A DNA stretch of 64,000 bases from an uncultured Dysgonomonas sp. (GCF_934668725.1 NZ_CAKUOF010000003.1:1-64000); one strand, 5' to 3'. Numbered from the stretch's first letter, positions 8,496 through 18,270 are shown. Notes: a model not told the origin generated them from the sequence alone. A program made the numbers and translations.

Positions 8496-9746
8496 ATGGA
8501 CAAAAGGTATTATAATCGGTACAAATCTTTACTCGAAAAGTTAAATTATACCTACAAAGGGTATAATGTTAAGCATTTGGTTCCGGGTTATTTTACATTC
8601 CTGTTTAGTGACGATGCCATTTCGGCACGAGATGTATTCAAAGAGTTTTATATCGGAACTCAAATTACAGACCTTAGTAAAGTACTTGATACTAAATCGA
8701 GTTCGGTAATTTCGTTTCTGATTGACAGAGATGATTATAAAGACTTAGCCAACTCTGTTAAATCAATTTATCCGGACTCTTCAATTGTTAAACTCTCAGG
8801 GTTACCCAATAAAAAAGTTTCGTTTCTGAGTTTTTCTTACCTCAAACATCTACTTAAGGCAACTAAGCTCATTTTCACACGCTCAATCAAGGAGTCTTTT
8901 ATGACCAAACTATTTCTGGTTGGCTTGATTACTAAACTCTTTAACCAAATACATGCACTCGAAAAAGCTTCATACCCCGAAAATATAAAAAGATATATTT
9001 GTTTCAATGCAGCCTATAAGGAGGAAAGCTTGCTTACCCTTTATTTCAAAAACAGGGGAATAGAAACCATCTCTATGCAGCACGGTATTTTCTGTGATTT
9101 CAAACTGATTATACCTTTCGACTACATTAATTTCGACAATATGATTGCCGACAAGCTTTTGTGTTGGGGGCAATCGACAGTCGATTATCTGACTTCAAAA
9201 GGAATAGACCAATCGAGACTGATATTAATGGGAAATCCTAAATACAAGGATTTAACCATCGGGCATGTAGACCAATCATTTACCAAGTGCCTCGTTTTAT
9301 TAGGTCGAGCTATTTATATACCCTCCAATGAAAAGCTACTTTTACTATTAAAAGAGTTTAACAAGAAACATAACAACAAAATATTGTTCTATATAAAGAA
9401 GCATCCCTTTTTGATGGATGTGGAACATAAATCATTTGCCAGCATTTCCGACAATATGATTTTCCTTGGGCGGGAACATTCCGTACAGGAGGTTTTGCGA
9501 TCTGACATGGTCAACTTTACCATTGCCGTCAATACAACCGCTTATTATGAGTCGTTAGCATTGGGCAAAATTTCGTTACGATGGTCTGAATCTGAGAACG
9601 AAGAGTTTATCGGTATGGATGATAAATTTGTAAACTTATCGGAATTTGAGTCCAAACTAAAAGAGTTTAGCGAGAAACCCGAAACCGAAGTCAGACAGGA
9701 AATGAAAGATATTATTAAGTATGTATTTAATCCGGAATTGACATGA
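8496..9746 (+). CDS. GT-B-type glycosyl- or glycerophosphotransferase of a surface-glycan operon
   Basis: A 416-residue soluble protein with features of GT-B transferases that use CMP- or CDP-activated donors: QHG at 195-197, KKHP at 301-304 and the nucleotide-side segment NTTAYYESLALGK (346-358). Families sharing the HG and HP pattern include CDP-glycerol phosphotransferases, Kdo transferases and polysialyltransferases. Because a CMP-sugar synthetase is encoded two genes downstream, it is a natural candidate to use that product (inference). It opens the operon and overlaps the aldolase gene by 4 bp (ATGA). Confidence 0.65.
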   Translation: MDKRYYNRYKSLLEKLNYTYKGYNVKHLVPGYFTFLFSDDAISARDVFKEFYIGTQITDLSKVLDTKSSSVISFLIDRDDYKDLANSVKSIYPDSSIVKLSGLPNKKVSFLSFSYLKHLLKATKLIFTRSIKESFMTKLFLVGLITKLFNQIHALEKASYPENIKRYICFNAAYKEESLLTLYFKNRGIETISMQHGIFCDFKLIIPFDYINFDNMIADKLLCWGQSTVDYLTSKGIDQSRLILMGNPKYKDLTIGHVDQSFTKCLVLLGRAIYIPSNEKLLLLLKEFNKKHNNKILFYIKKHPFLMDVEHKSFASISDNMIFLGREHSVQEVLRSDMVNFTIAVNTTAYYESLALGKISLRWSESENEEFIGMDDKFVNLSEFESKLKEFSEKPETEVRQEMKDIIKYVFNPELT

Positions 9747-11302
9747 TAGATATAGTAGATTGTACCCTTAGAGACGGGGGATATTATACAAATTGGGATT
9801 TTGACGGAAACCTGACTCTCAATTATTTTCAGGCAATGGAAAAACTACCCGTTTCATACGTTGAAATCGGATACAGATCTTTAGTTCACGATGGTTACAA
9901 GGGAGAGTATAACTACTGTCCTGATTATATATTAGAATATGCACGTCAGCAAATGCCTACTAAAAAGATAGGTATTATGCTGAATGAAAAAGAAGTTAGA
10001 CCCGACGATCTGGAACAACTGTTATCTTCCTGCAAGGGAAAATTAGACATCATACGGATGGCTGTTGACCCTGCCAACATAAAACGTGCAGGAGAAACCG
10101 CAGCACGTATCAAAGCGATGGGCTTCGAAATGGGCTTCAATGTCATGTATGTCTCTAAATGGATGACCGAATATCCCGATTTCATGACCGAAGTAGCTAA
10201 CCTAAACGGCAAAGTGGACAGCTTCTCTATGGTTGATTCTTATGGAGGTATATTTCCCGAAGAAGTCGAAACCATTACCCGACATCTTAGAGCGGTGCTT
10301 CAATGCAAAATAGGATTTCACGGACATAATAATACCGAATTGGCTTTTGCCAATACACTGGCTGCAATAAAAGCGGGTTGCGAAATTATAGATACGACCA
10401 TTACGGGAATGGGACGAGGTGCAGGTAATATGAAAACTGAACTCCTGCTTTCCTACCTATCTTCAAAAGAAGGTGTAGCACTAGATTTCAACAGCCTAAG
10501 CACAACAGTTGCAGATTTTGAACGTTTGAAAGAAAAATACGGTTGGGGAACCAATCTTCCCTATATGGTTTCGGGTTTCAACTCACTTCCTCAAAAAGAC
10601 GTAATGGATTGGGTAACTCGCCGATTTTACTCGATCAATAGTATTTTGCAAGCTCTGCACAATATGAAGGATAAAAAGGGTGATAATCTGAAACTACCTA
10701 TCTTCAATGCCGAAAAGTCACATTTCGATATTGCTCTTATAGTTGGTGGTGGTCCTAGCGGTGCAACTTGTGCGACAGCAATTAAACAACTGATAAAAAA
10801 ACAAGCTGATAAAAAGGTTTGTATTATTCATGCCAGCAGTAAAAATGCAGGTTATTATAATGACATAGATATTCCTCAGTTTTTCTGCCTGGTAGGAAAC
10901 GAGGGACACCGTTTAGAGAAAGTATTTGCGAACTTCGATCTTAATAAAATTTCGTGCGTTCTGCCCTCTTATCCACGTAAGATGGGAACTTACATTCCTC
11001 AACAATTAGTTGACAAAAGTTTTGAGCTGAAAGAAGTGACTTTCTCTACTCTTTATAAGGATTCACATACGGCTTTGGCATTGCAAACAGCCATAGAACT
11101 CGCTGCTAAAGATATTTATATTGCAGGCTATGATGGATACGACGGTTTGATAAATGAGAATGAACGAATACTTACATCTGAAAACGAATACCTTCTTTCA
11201 CAAATTGTGAAGACGAGACCCGATATAGAAATAGCAACCATAACAGCAACCAAATATCAAGGGGTGAAAAATTTATCAGTATATAGATTGTTAATTGACT
11301 AA
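9743..11302 (+). CDS. DRE-TIM metallolyase-type aldolase fused to a GGGPSG domain
   Basis: Residues 1 to about 300 form a DRE-TIM barrel as in 4-hydroxy-2-oxovalerate aldolase and HMG-CoA lyase: TLRDGG (8-13), VDSYGG (164-169), metal ligands in FHGHN (His193, His195) and GMGRGAGN (222-229). Residues about 327-519 form a second domain beginning IALIVGGGPSG and containing AGYDGYDG (461-468). It recalls the Rossmann start of DUF115 or GT42-type proteins, but I cannot assign it. The partners suggest that it makes or modifies a keto-acid sugar for CMP activation (inference). It overlaps the previous gene by 4 bp, and the next starts 4 bp later. Confidence 0.75.
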   Translation: MIDIVDCTLRDGGYYTNWDFDGNLTLNYFQAMEKLPVSYVEIGYRSLVHDGYKGEYNYCPDYILEYARQQMPTKKIGIMLNEKEVRPDDLEQLLSSCKGKLDIIRMAVDPANIKRAGETAARIKAMGFEMGFNVMYVSKWMTEYPDFMTEVANLNGKVDSFSMVDSYGGIFPEEVETITRHLRAVLQCKIGFHGHNNTELAFANTLAAIKAGCEIIDTTITGMGRGAGNMKTELLLSYLSSKEGVALDFNSLSTTVADFERLKEKYGWGTNLPYMVSGFNSLPQKDVMDWVTRRFYSINSILQALHNMKDKKGDNLKLPIFNAEKSHFDIALIVGGGPSGATCATAIKQLIKKQADKKVCIIHASSKNAGYYNDIDIPQFFCLVGNEGHRLEKVFANFDLNKISCVLPSYPRKMGTYIPQQLVDKSFELKEVTFSTLYKDSHTALALQTAIELAAKDIYIAGYDGYDGLINENERILTSENEYLLSQIVKTRPDIEIATITATKYQGVKNLSVYRLLID

Positions 11303-11306
11303 TTAA

Positions 11307-11990
11307 ATGAAAATATCAGTTTTTCTGCCATGCAGAGCAGGTAGCGAGAGAGTTCCACATAAAAACACCCGCACTTTTGCCGGAATCGAAGGAGGGCTCT
11401 TAAAAATTAAATTGCAACAACTGATTGCTTGTAATGCAATTGATACTATAGTTCTATCGACTAATGACGAAGAAGTAATTCAACTGGCAAAAACATTATC
11501 AAGCGATAAAATAAAAATAGACAGACGTCCCGAACATCTGGCGACGTCAAGCACATCCACCGATGATTTGGTAAAATATGTACCCACCATCATTAGTGAA
11601 GGAGCAGTTCTTTGGACTCATGTCACGTCTCCTTTTATTGATGGTAGAATATACGAAGAAGCAATCGACGCTTACAAAAAGGCTTTGACAAAAGGAGAGA
11701 ACGACTCCTTAATGTCGGTTACGGCCCTTCGAACTTTCATCTGGAATAAAGAGGGGGCTGTAAATTATGACCGAAACAAAGAAAAATGGCCAAGAACCCA
11801 GACTATTGAACCTCTTTACGAAATCAATAGTGGAATATTCTTAGCAGATATAGATATTTACAAAAATCTGCAAGACAGAATTGGTCAAAAACCGTTTCTA
11901 TTTGAGAATAACGACATAGATTCTTTTGATATTGATTGGGAAGAAGATTTCTTTATAGCCGAAGCCATTTATAACAAATTAAGGTCTTAA
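11307..11990 (+). CDS. Acylneuraminate cytidylyltransferase-like enzyme (CMP-ketosugar synthetase)
   Basis: Predicted to activate a nonulosonic or other keto-acid sugar with CTP. The CTP-binding start LPCRAGSERVPHKN (7-20) is diagnostic of the NeuA/CMP-sialate synthetase family, and IDSFDIDWEEDF (204-215) carries the C-terminal acidic metal site. Length of 227 residues is normal. No NeuB synthase, NeuC epimerase or Leg/Pse genes accompany it, so the activated sugar is unknown. It is the third gene of the operon, and the next ORF starts one base after the stop. Confidence 0.82.
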   Translation: MKISVFLPCRAGSERVPHKNTRTFAGIEGGLLKIKLQQLIACNAIDTIVLSTNDEEVIQLAKTLSSDKIKIDRRPEHLATSSTSTDDLVKYVPTIISEGAVLWTHVTSPFIDGRIYEEAIDAYKKALTKGENDSLMSVTALRTFIWNKEGAVNYDRNKEKWPRTQTIEPLYEINSGIFLADIDIYKNLQDRIGQKPFLFENNDIDSFDIDWEEDFFIAEAIYNKLRS

Positions 11991-11991
11991 T

Positions 11992-13032
11992 ATGACTCCT
12001 ACTATCTCCATAATAATCCCTATCTATAACATGGAACAATTTCTGGGACGTAGTCTTGATTCTGTTGTGAATCAGACATACAGCTCTTTGGAAATTATCC
12101 TTGTTAATGATGGATCGACGGATTCTTCGGGAGATATTTGCCATACTTATGCTCAAAAAGACAATCGGATTAAAGTTATACATCAAGTGAACTCTGGAGT
12201 ATCGTCTGCTCGTAATGCAGGACTCGATGCAGCAACAGGCGATTATATAAGCTTTGTAGATCCCGATGACTATATTGAACTCAATACATACGAGACGCTA
12301 ATTCCCTATCTAGCTAATGATATAGATATACTGAGATTTAATGCCAAAAGAAAAGGTGAAATTTTAAATTGGCTACCATTCAAAGGTGAATATTCGGGAG
12401 ATCGCTTCGAACAGGAAATTGTACTTCCTATGATCGGATCTGAAAAATTTGGAGGCATGTTTATACTTGGTGTTCTATGGATTCATTTATTTAAAAGAGA
12501 ACTGATTGAAAAGAATCATATTCGCTTCAATAAAGACCTTCGCAGGTGCGAAGACCGATTGTTTACCATCACATCCATGCTTCATGCAAACAAGATGTTC
12601 TTTGTAGATGATATCCTTTACCACTATCAGGTAAATGACGAATCGCTATCCAATAGATACGACCCAATACGTTGGCAACAAGAACTGATATTCTTGGATA
12701 ATTTAAAAAAAGAATATTCCCAAGCCAAATCTACTTCATTTATAAAAGAAGCAGACCAACGTATCAAAAACGACTATATACTCAGAGCAATAACATCTAT
12801 CAACAACGAATATTTTACCAATAACAACAACAGTTTTTGGCAACGGTACAAAAATATAAAGACAATAGTAAACAATAAGTATACTAAATTGTCTATTAAA
12901 TATATGCGAAAAGAAAAATCGGGATGGAAAGGTTCCTTAACTCTGTGGATGATTAAATATCGTTTCACATTTTTACTTAACCTTTTCAACTACCTAATTT
13001 TATATAAAAACAAAGGTCTGCGACCTTCTTAA
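11992..13032 (+). CDS. Family 2 glycosyltransferase
   Basis: GT-A-fold inverting transferase: ISIIIPIYN at the N-terminus, LVNDGSTD (37-44) for nucleotide-sugar binding, and DPDD (90-93) as the metal-binding DxD-type motif. The C-terminal third is basic and probably lies against the membrane. Length is 346 residues. It starts one base after the CMP-sugar synthetase stop, so it is translationally linked. Donor and acceptor are unknown. A small AAGGTC/GACCTT hairpin at 13013-13027 covers the end of the gene without a T run. Confidence 0.85.
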   Translation: MTPTISIIIPIYNMEQFLGRSLDSVVNQTYSSLEIILVNDGSTDSSGDICHTYAQKDNRIKVIHQVNSGVSSARNAGLDAATGDYISFVDPDDYIELNTYETLIPYLANDIDILRFNAKRKGEILNWLPFKGEYSGDRFEQEIVLPMIGSEKFGGMFILGVLWIHLFKRELIEKNHIRFNKDLRRCEDRLFTITSMLHANKMFFVDDILYHYQVNDESLSNRYDPIRWQQELIFLDNLKKEYSQAKSTSFIKEADQRIKNDYILRAITSINNEYFTNNNNSFWQRYKNIKTIVNNKYTKLSIKYMRKEKSGWKGSLTLWMIKYRFTFLLNLFNYLILYKNKGLRPS

Positions 13033-13047
13033 ATACATTACTTGACA

Positions 13048-13983
13048 ATGGATAAAATATCAGCGATTGTCCCCTGCTATAATGAAGAGCAAGCTCTTCC
13101 CTATTTGTATGAAGAGCTTATTAAAGTAGCTCAACAAATGAGTGGACAGGATTTTGAATTCATCTTTGTGAATGATGGATCAAAAGACAAAACTCTTGAG
13201 GTAATAAAAGCACTTAGAAGCAAAGATGATAGGGTGAGATATGTATCATTCTCCCGTAACTTCGGAAAAGAAGCTGCTATTTATGCCGGATTAGAAGCTT
13301 CAACCGGCGATTATGTAGCTATGCTGGATGCCGACCTTCAAGATCCCCCACACTTGCTTCTCGAGATGTACCAGACTCTTCTGGAAAAAGAATACGACTG
13401 TGTAGCTACTCGACGCGAAGACCGTAAAGGAGAGCCTGTTATCCGTTCATTTTTTGCAAAAAAATTCTATCAACTCATCAATAAGATATCAGATACCGAG
13501 ATTGTCGATGGCGCCAGAGATTTTAGATTGATGACTCGCCAAATGGTAAACTCAATCCTTAAATTAGGCGAATACAATCGATTTTCGAAAGGTATTTTCG
13601 GATGGGTTGGATTCAATACCAAATGGATTGCTTACGAGAACGTAGAACGTGTAGCCGGGCAAACCAAGTGGTCATTCTGGGGGCTGTTCTTCTACTCACT
13701 CGAAGGTATTATTGCTTTCTCTACGCGCCCCTTGGCTATTGCTTCTATTTTCGGGTTTGTATTTTTCCTTATCTCCCTTGTGTGGATTTGCATGATTATC
13801 ACCAAGACATTGCTGTGGGGCGATCCCGTTCCCGGTTATCCGTCTTTAGCATGTGCCATATTTTTCATCGGAGGTATTCAATTATTATGTCTCGGTATAT
13901 TAGGACAATACTTATCCAAAACATATTTGGAAACAAAAAAACGTCCAATCTATATAGCTAAAGAAACCGAACAGGATGCTTGA
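13048..13983 (+). CDS. GtrB/DPM1-like family 2 glycosyltransferase (polyprenyl-phosphate sugar synthase)
   Basis: Predicted to transfer a sugar from a nucleotide donor to undecaprenyl phosphate on the cytoplasmic face. It has ISAIVPCYNEE at the N-terminus, VNDGSKD (41-47), LDADLQDPP (93-101) and two C-terminal membrane helices, the GtrB architecture. Length is 311 residues from the ATG at 13048; a TTG two codons upstream is less likely. Its last 8 bp overlap the start of the DUF6056 gene, which points to functional coupling: this enzyme would charge the lipid carrier and the membrane protein would use it (inference). Confidence 0.85.
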   Translation: MDKISAIVPCYNEEQALPYLYEELIKVAQQMSGQDFEFIFVNDGSKDKTLEVIKALRSKDDRVRYVSFSRNFGKEAAIYAGLEASTGDYVAMLDADLQDPPHLLLEMYQTLLEKEYDCVATRREDRKGEPVIRSFFAKKFYQLINKISDTEIVDGARDFRLMTRQMVNSILKLGEYNRFSKGIFGWVGFNTKWIAYENVERVAGQTKWSFWGLFFYSLEGIIAFSTRPLAIASIFGFVFFLISLVWICMIITKTLLWGDPVPGYPSLACAIFFIGGIQLLCLGILGQYLSKTYLETKKRPIYIAKETEQDA

Positions 13984-15382
13984 TACAAATAAGATATATA
14001 GTTATAAAAACTACTTAACTGCTACACTCAACAAGGTGGATAGTTTTTTCAGTAAGCCTCCTGTTAAGAAAGCATGCTTTGGGTTCATTATCTTCGTATC
14101 TTTTATTCTAATATATATACTCAATATTCTTCATCCCATATTCGGAGATGATTGGAATTATTGTCTCCTTCCCGATGGGCATACCAAAGTAAAAAGCTTC
14201 TCTGATATATTATATACTCAATACGAGCATTACTTTACATGGGGAGGGCGTACTGTTGTACACATTATAGCACAAAGCCTGTTATTGGCAGGCATATCCA
14301 TTGGCGATTTTGTTAATAGCCTGGCATACGTAGCATTTACTTTGGTAATCTATTATATGGCTAACCAATCGAACAAAGTAAAACCATCGCTTCTGTTAGG
14401 CATTAATTTACTTATATGGTTCTTTCAACCCGCTTTTGGTTCGACAATACTGTGGATTACGGGAAGTGCTAATTATCTGTGGGGAACGCTCATCATACTC
14501 TGCTTTCTTTTTCCATATACAAAACAAGTTCTTACTCCCGAAAATAAAAATAGCTATGGACGCTCAGTACTATTCTTCATAGTTGGTATTATTGCAGGTT
14601 GGACCAATGAGAATATGGCAGTAGCACTCATAATTATGTTAATCGCTTTTATCGGCTACCACAAGGTTAAGCAGGGGAAAATACCATTGTGGGCAATTAC
14701 AGGACTTACAGGTGCTATTATCGGATGTGTGTTGATGATTGCTGCTCCTGGTAACTATGCACGTATGGGTAATGTTTTATCACAAGAGCATGGCAATGAA
14801 TCATTCGTTGTTATTTTTATCGGTCGATTTATTGCTGCCATAGCAGGGTACTATTACTTTGTATTAGTGCCATCTTTTATATTTACATTGACACTGTGCT
14901 TTTATCGAGCATTTGGAAAGAAGACAGATAAACCTGTTTTGTTTGTAGCCTTTGTCTTTATTTTGGGCGCAATTGTGGCTACTCTGGCAATGTCTGCATC
15001 CCCTATCTTTCCTGGAAGGGCTGCATTTGGTATTATCACCTTATTTTTTGTCGCTACATCTTTTCTGTTTGCTAATCTTGATTTTTCAACAAAATTGGTT
15101 AAGCGAATAACTTACGCAACTATTGTATTTGGATTACTTCTTTTTGTAGCCGATTACTACAGAGGCTACAGAGAACTTAAAGATGCTGATAAGATATTAC
15201 AAGCTCGAGTAGATATTATTGAGATAGGAAAAAGAGATGGCATCAAAGACTTTGTATTCGATAATCGTATCTTTCCACAGGGACGTTATTTCCACTATTT
15301 CGAACTATCATACGATCCTAATGACTGGCACAACAGAATGTTTTCTGCATATTATGATATCAATTCGGTAATTGTAAAATAA
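13976..15382 (+). CDS. DUF6056 family polytopic membrane protein, candidate GT-C glycosyltransferase
   Basis: A 468-residue protein with about ten or more predicted membrane helices. Right after the first helix comes GDDWNY (57-62), then YEHYFTWGGR (83-92), WITGSANYLWG (160-170), GWTNEN (208-213) and APGNY (257-261). The acidic pair in the first outer loop is where GT-C enzymes keep their catalytic Asp, so I infer a transferase using a polyprenyl-linked sugar, fitting the overlapping GtrB-like gene. Two close relatives are encoded at 60590-61969 and 61993-63399. It is the last gene of the operon, followed by a terminator. Confidence 0.75.
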   Translation: MLDTNKIYSYKNYLTATLNKVDSFFSKPPVKKACFGFIIFVSFILIYILNILHPIFGDDWNYCLLPDGHTKVKSFSDILYTQYEHYFTWGGRTVVHIIAQSLLLAGISIGDFVNSLAYVAFTLVIYYMANQSNKVKPSLLLGINLLIWFFQPAFGSTILWITGSANYLWGTLIILCFLFPYTKQVLTPENKNSYGRSVLFFIVGIIAGWTNENMAVALIIMLIAFIGYHKVKQGKIPLWAITGLTGAIIGCVLMIAAPGNYARMGNVLSQEHGNESFVVIFIGRFIAAIAGYYYFVLVPSFIFTLTLCFYRAFGKKTDKPVLFVAFVFILGAIVATLAMSASPIFPGRAAFGIITLFFVATSFLFANLDFSTKLVKRITYATIVFGLLLFVADYYRGYRELKDADKILQARVDIIEIGKRDGIKDFVFDNRIFPQGRYFHYFELSYDPNDWHNRMFSAYYDINSVIVK

Positions 15383-15412
15383 AAAAAGCTCTATCAAATG
15401 ATAGAGCTTTTT
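15383..15412. terminator. Bidirectional intrinsic terminator
   Basis: AGCTCTATCA (15387-15396) pairs perfectly with TGATAGAGCT (15399-15408) and is flanked by A7 and T6 runs. It lies directly after the DUF6056 stop and ahead of the convergent valS end. Confidence 0.88.
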
Positions 15413-15433
15413 TCATATAATACAGATAAGACT

Positions 15434-18049
15434 TTATTTTTTAAGAGTTTGAATCGTTTCCTCTATTGTCTTGATCTTACTTTCTGCATCTGCTTGTTTT
15501 TTGCGTTCAGCATCTACAACTTCAGCCTTAGCATTAGCTACAAACTTTTCGTTGCCTAATTTTTTCATAACAGAGTTTAAGAAACCTTGCAAATAAACCA
15601 ACTCTGCTTCAAGCTTTTCAATCTCAGCATCAACATCAATGTTATTACCCATTGGTATAGCAAACTCTGTTCTGCCAATTAAAAACGATATTGCATGTGG
15701 ATTCTTTTCGCTAACATTTTTTATTTCAGTAATGTTGCCCATCTTTGAGATAACAGCATTATATGCCTCATTATATTCTCCAAGAACCTCCAAGTCCAAA
15801 GCATCCTTATTTGCGATATTCTTTTGTAATCTAATAGTACGAATACCTGAAATAGTTTCTTTTACTTTCTCAAATGCACTTAATAGATCAGTATCCACAT
15901 CACTAGCTTTAGGCATAGAAGCAATCATAATACTTTCTCCTTCCTTTCTTTCGGAAAGTGCCTGCCATAATTCTTCGGTAATAAAAGGCATAAAAGGATG
16001 TAGAATTCTCAATAACGAGTCAAAGAAACCGAGAGTTTCCTGATACGTTTTTGCATCAATCGGCTTTTGATATGCAGGTTTAATCATTTCCAGATACCAA
16101 GAAGAAAATTCATCCCAGAATAGTTTATATACAAGCATCAATGCATCTGACAAACGGTATTTTGAGAATAAATCGTCAATTTCGGTAATTGTCTTTGACA
16201 GTACATTATCAAACCATTTCACAGCAATAGCTGCCGATTCGGGTTGTTCTATTGAATTATCAACCTCCCACCCTTTTACTAAGCGAAAAGCATTCCATAT
16301 CTTACTGTTGAAATTTCGACCTTGTTCGCAAAGCGCTTCATCAAAAGGAATATCATTTCCTGCCGGAGCTGTAAGTAATAATCCCATGCGTACTCCATCA
16401 GCACCATATTTGGCGATCAACTCAAGAGGATCAGGCGAGTTACCTAGCTGTTTAGACATTTTACGACCTTGTTTATCCCGAACAATTCCTGTAAAATATA
16501 CGTTCTGGAAACAAGGCTTCTGACGATATTCGTAACCTGACATAATCATACGAGCTACCCAAAAGAAAATAATATCAGGACCAGTAACCAAGTCACTAGT
16601 TGGATAATAATACTCTATATCCTTATTATTCGGTTGATTTATTCCATCAAATACAGATATTGGCCACAACCATGAAGAAAACCAAGTGTCCAGACAATCT
16701 TCATCTTGACGTAGATCTTCTATCTTTAGGCTTGGATTCTTCTTTTGTGCTTCAGCTAAAGCCAATTCTGGTGTTTCTGCTATTACATAGCCGCCTTCAG
16801 GTAAATAATAAGCAGGTATACGATGTCCCCACCAAAGTTGACGGCTGATACACCAATCTTTGATGTTCTCCATCCAATAACGATACGTATTTTTATATCG
16901 TGCCGGGTAGAATTTTATAGTATCATTTTCAACTGCCTCTAAAGCCGGTTTTGCCAGACCTTCCATTTTCAAGAACCATTGCATAGACAGCTTTGGCTCA
17001 ATGGGTACATTGGTACGCTCCGAGAAACCCACTTTGTTGGTATAAGGCTCAGCTTTTTCTAACAGACCTGCTTCTTGCAGATCTTTTTCGATTTTCTTAC
17101 GAACATCGAATCTATCCATACCCTCGTATTGAAGGCCATGTGCATTGAGTGAACCATCATCGTTGAAGATATCAAGAGCTTCCAGATTGTGTTTCTCACC
17201 CAGCATATAATCATTCACATCATGAGCCGGAGTAACTTTTAGGAAACCTGTACCAAACTCCATGTCGACATAATCATCTTCAATGATTGGTACAACACGA
17301 TTTACAATAGGTACAATTACTTTCTTACCTTTCAAATGTGCTGTTTTTTCATCATTCGGATTGATACAAACAGCTACGTCTCCAAAAATAGTTTCAGGAC
17401 GAGTCGTTGCCACAACAGCAAAACCATCCTCTCCTTCAACCTTATATTTCAAATAATATAATTTACTATTCTCTTCTTTGTGGATAACTTCTTCATCCGA
17501 CAAAGCCGTTTTCGCAGCAGGATCCCAGTTCACCATGCGCACACCACGGTAAATTAACCCTTTATTATAAAGGTCAACAAATACTTTGAATACACTTTCA
17601 GAACGCTTCTCGTCTAGTGTAAAACAAGTACGATCCCAATCGCAAGAAGCTCCGAGCTTACGCAATTGTTGAAGAATGATTCCTCCATGCTCGTCTGTCC
17701 ACTCCCAAGCATGTTTAAGAAACTCGTCACGTGTAAGGTCTGTTTTATTGATTCCTTGCGAAGCCAATCGACCTACTACTTTCGCTTCCGTAGCAATAGA
17801 AGCATGGTCAGTACCCGGAACCCAACAAGCATTTTTACCCATCATACGTGCACGACGGACTAGTATATCCTGAATAGAATTGTTCAACATGTGCCCCATA
17901 TGCAGAACACCTGTAACATTGGGAGGTGGAATGACGACAGTAAACGGCTCGCGACTGTCTGGTTCTGAATGAAAAAGATTATTTTTCATCCAATACTCAT
18001 ACCACTTATCCTCTACTTCTGCAGGATTGTACTTACTTGCAATTTCCAT
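15434..18049 (-). CDS. valS: Valine-tRNA ligase
   Basis: Class I aminoacyl-tRNA synthetase charging tRNA-Val. It has the HIGH-type motif in PPPNVTGVLHMGH (HMGH at 50-53), the KMSKQ motif in the middle of the chain, a central CP1 editing domain, and a C-terminal coiled-coil arm rich in Lys and Glu (about 805-871) as expected for ValRS. Length of 871 residues is typical for Bacteroidota. It stands alone and convergent with the glycan operon. The ATG at 18049 precedes the family's N-terminal KYNPAEVEDKWYEYW. Confidence 0.98.
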   Translation of the reverse strand: MEIASKYNPAEVEDKWYEYWMKNNLFHSEPDSREPFTVVIPPPNVTGVLHMGHMLNNSIQDILVRRARMMGKNACWVPGTDHASIATEAKVVGRLASQGINKTDLTRDEFLKHAWEWTDEHGGIILQQLRKLGASCDWDRTCFTLDEKRSESVFKVFVDLYNKGLIYRGVRMVNWDPAAKTALSDEEVIHKEENSKLYYLKYKVEGEDGFAVVATTRPETIFGDVAVCINPNDEKTAHLKGKKVIVPIVNRVVPIIEDDYVDMEFGTGFLKVTPAHDVNDYMLGEKHNLEALDIFNDDGSLNAHGLQYEGMDRFDVRKKIEKDLQEAGLLEKAEPYTNKVGFSERTNVPIEPKLSMQWFLKMEGLAKPALEAVENDTIKFYPARYKNTYRYWMENIKDWCISRQLWWGHRIPAYYLPEGGYVIAETPELALAEAQKKNPSLKIEDLRQDEDCLDTWFSSWLWPISVFDGINQPNNKDIEYYYPTSDLVTGPDIIFFWVARMIMSGYEYRQKPCFQNVYFTGIVRDKQGRKMSKQLGNSPDPLELIAKYGADGVRMGLLLTAPAGNDIPFDEALCEQGRNFNSKIWNAFRLVKGWEVDNSIEQPESAAIAVKWFDNVLSKTITEIDDLFSKYRLSDALMLVYKLFWDEFSSWYLEMIKPAYQKPIDAKTYQETLGFFDSLLRILHPFMPFITEELWQALSERKEGESIMIASMPKASDVDTDLLSAFEKVKETISGIRTIRLQKNIANKDALDLEVLGEYNEAYNAVISKMGNITEIKNVSEKNPHAISFLIGRTEFAIPMGNNIDVDAEIEKLEAELVYLQGFLNSVMKKLGNEKFVANAKAEVVDAERKKQADAESKIKTIEETIQTLKK

Positions 18050-18212
18050 AATTAAAAAATATTGTTCGAACTGCGAAATTACTAAAAATGTTTGTACCTA
18101 AATAAACTCTCATATCTTTTTATTACTCGAATAATTATAATGTCTAGTCATAATTTTCGTTTTTTAATATAATTTTATTTTTGCTTTTACTTACCACACC
18201 TTCTTCTGCTTT

Positions 18213-18242
18213 TTGTTTACGTCATTTTTTATTCTATATTTG
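18213..18242 (+). promoter_or_regulatory. Promoter with -33 TTG and -7 TATATTTG for the TM2 gene
   Basis: TTG (18213-18215) and TATATTTG (18235-18242) are separated by 19 bp, an exact match to the Bacteroidota housekeeping promoter layout. The gene's ATG is 28 bp downstream. Confidence 0.7.
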
Positions 18243-18270
18243 ATTCATAATAATATAACAAAAAACATAT

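Noticed and set aside
13013..13027. AAGGTC/GACCTT hairpin at the end of the GT2 gene as a terminator
   Set aside because: No T run follows and it lies within a tightly packed operon.
13602..13961. 119-codon plus-strand ORF
   Set aside because: Another frame of the GtrB-like gene, whose motifs and helices are convincing.
15639..16043. 134-codon plus-strand ORF
   Set aside because: Antisense frame within valS.
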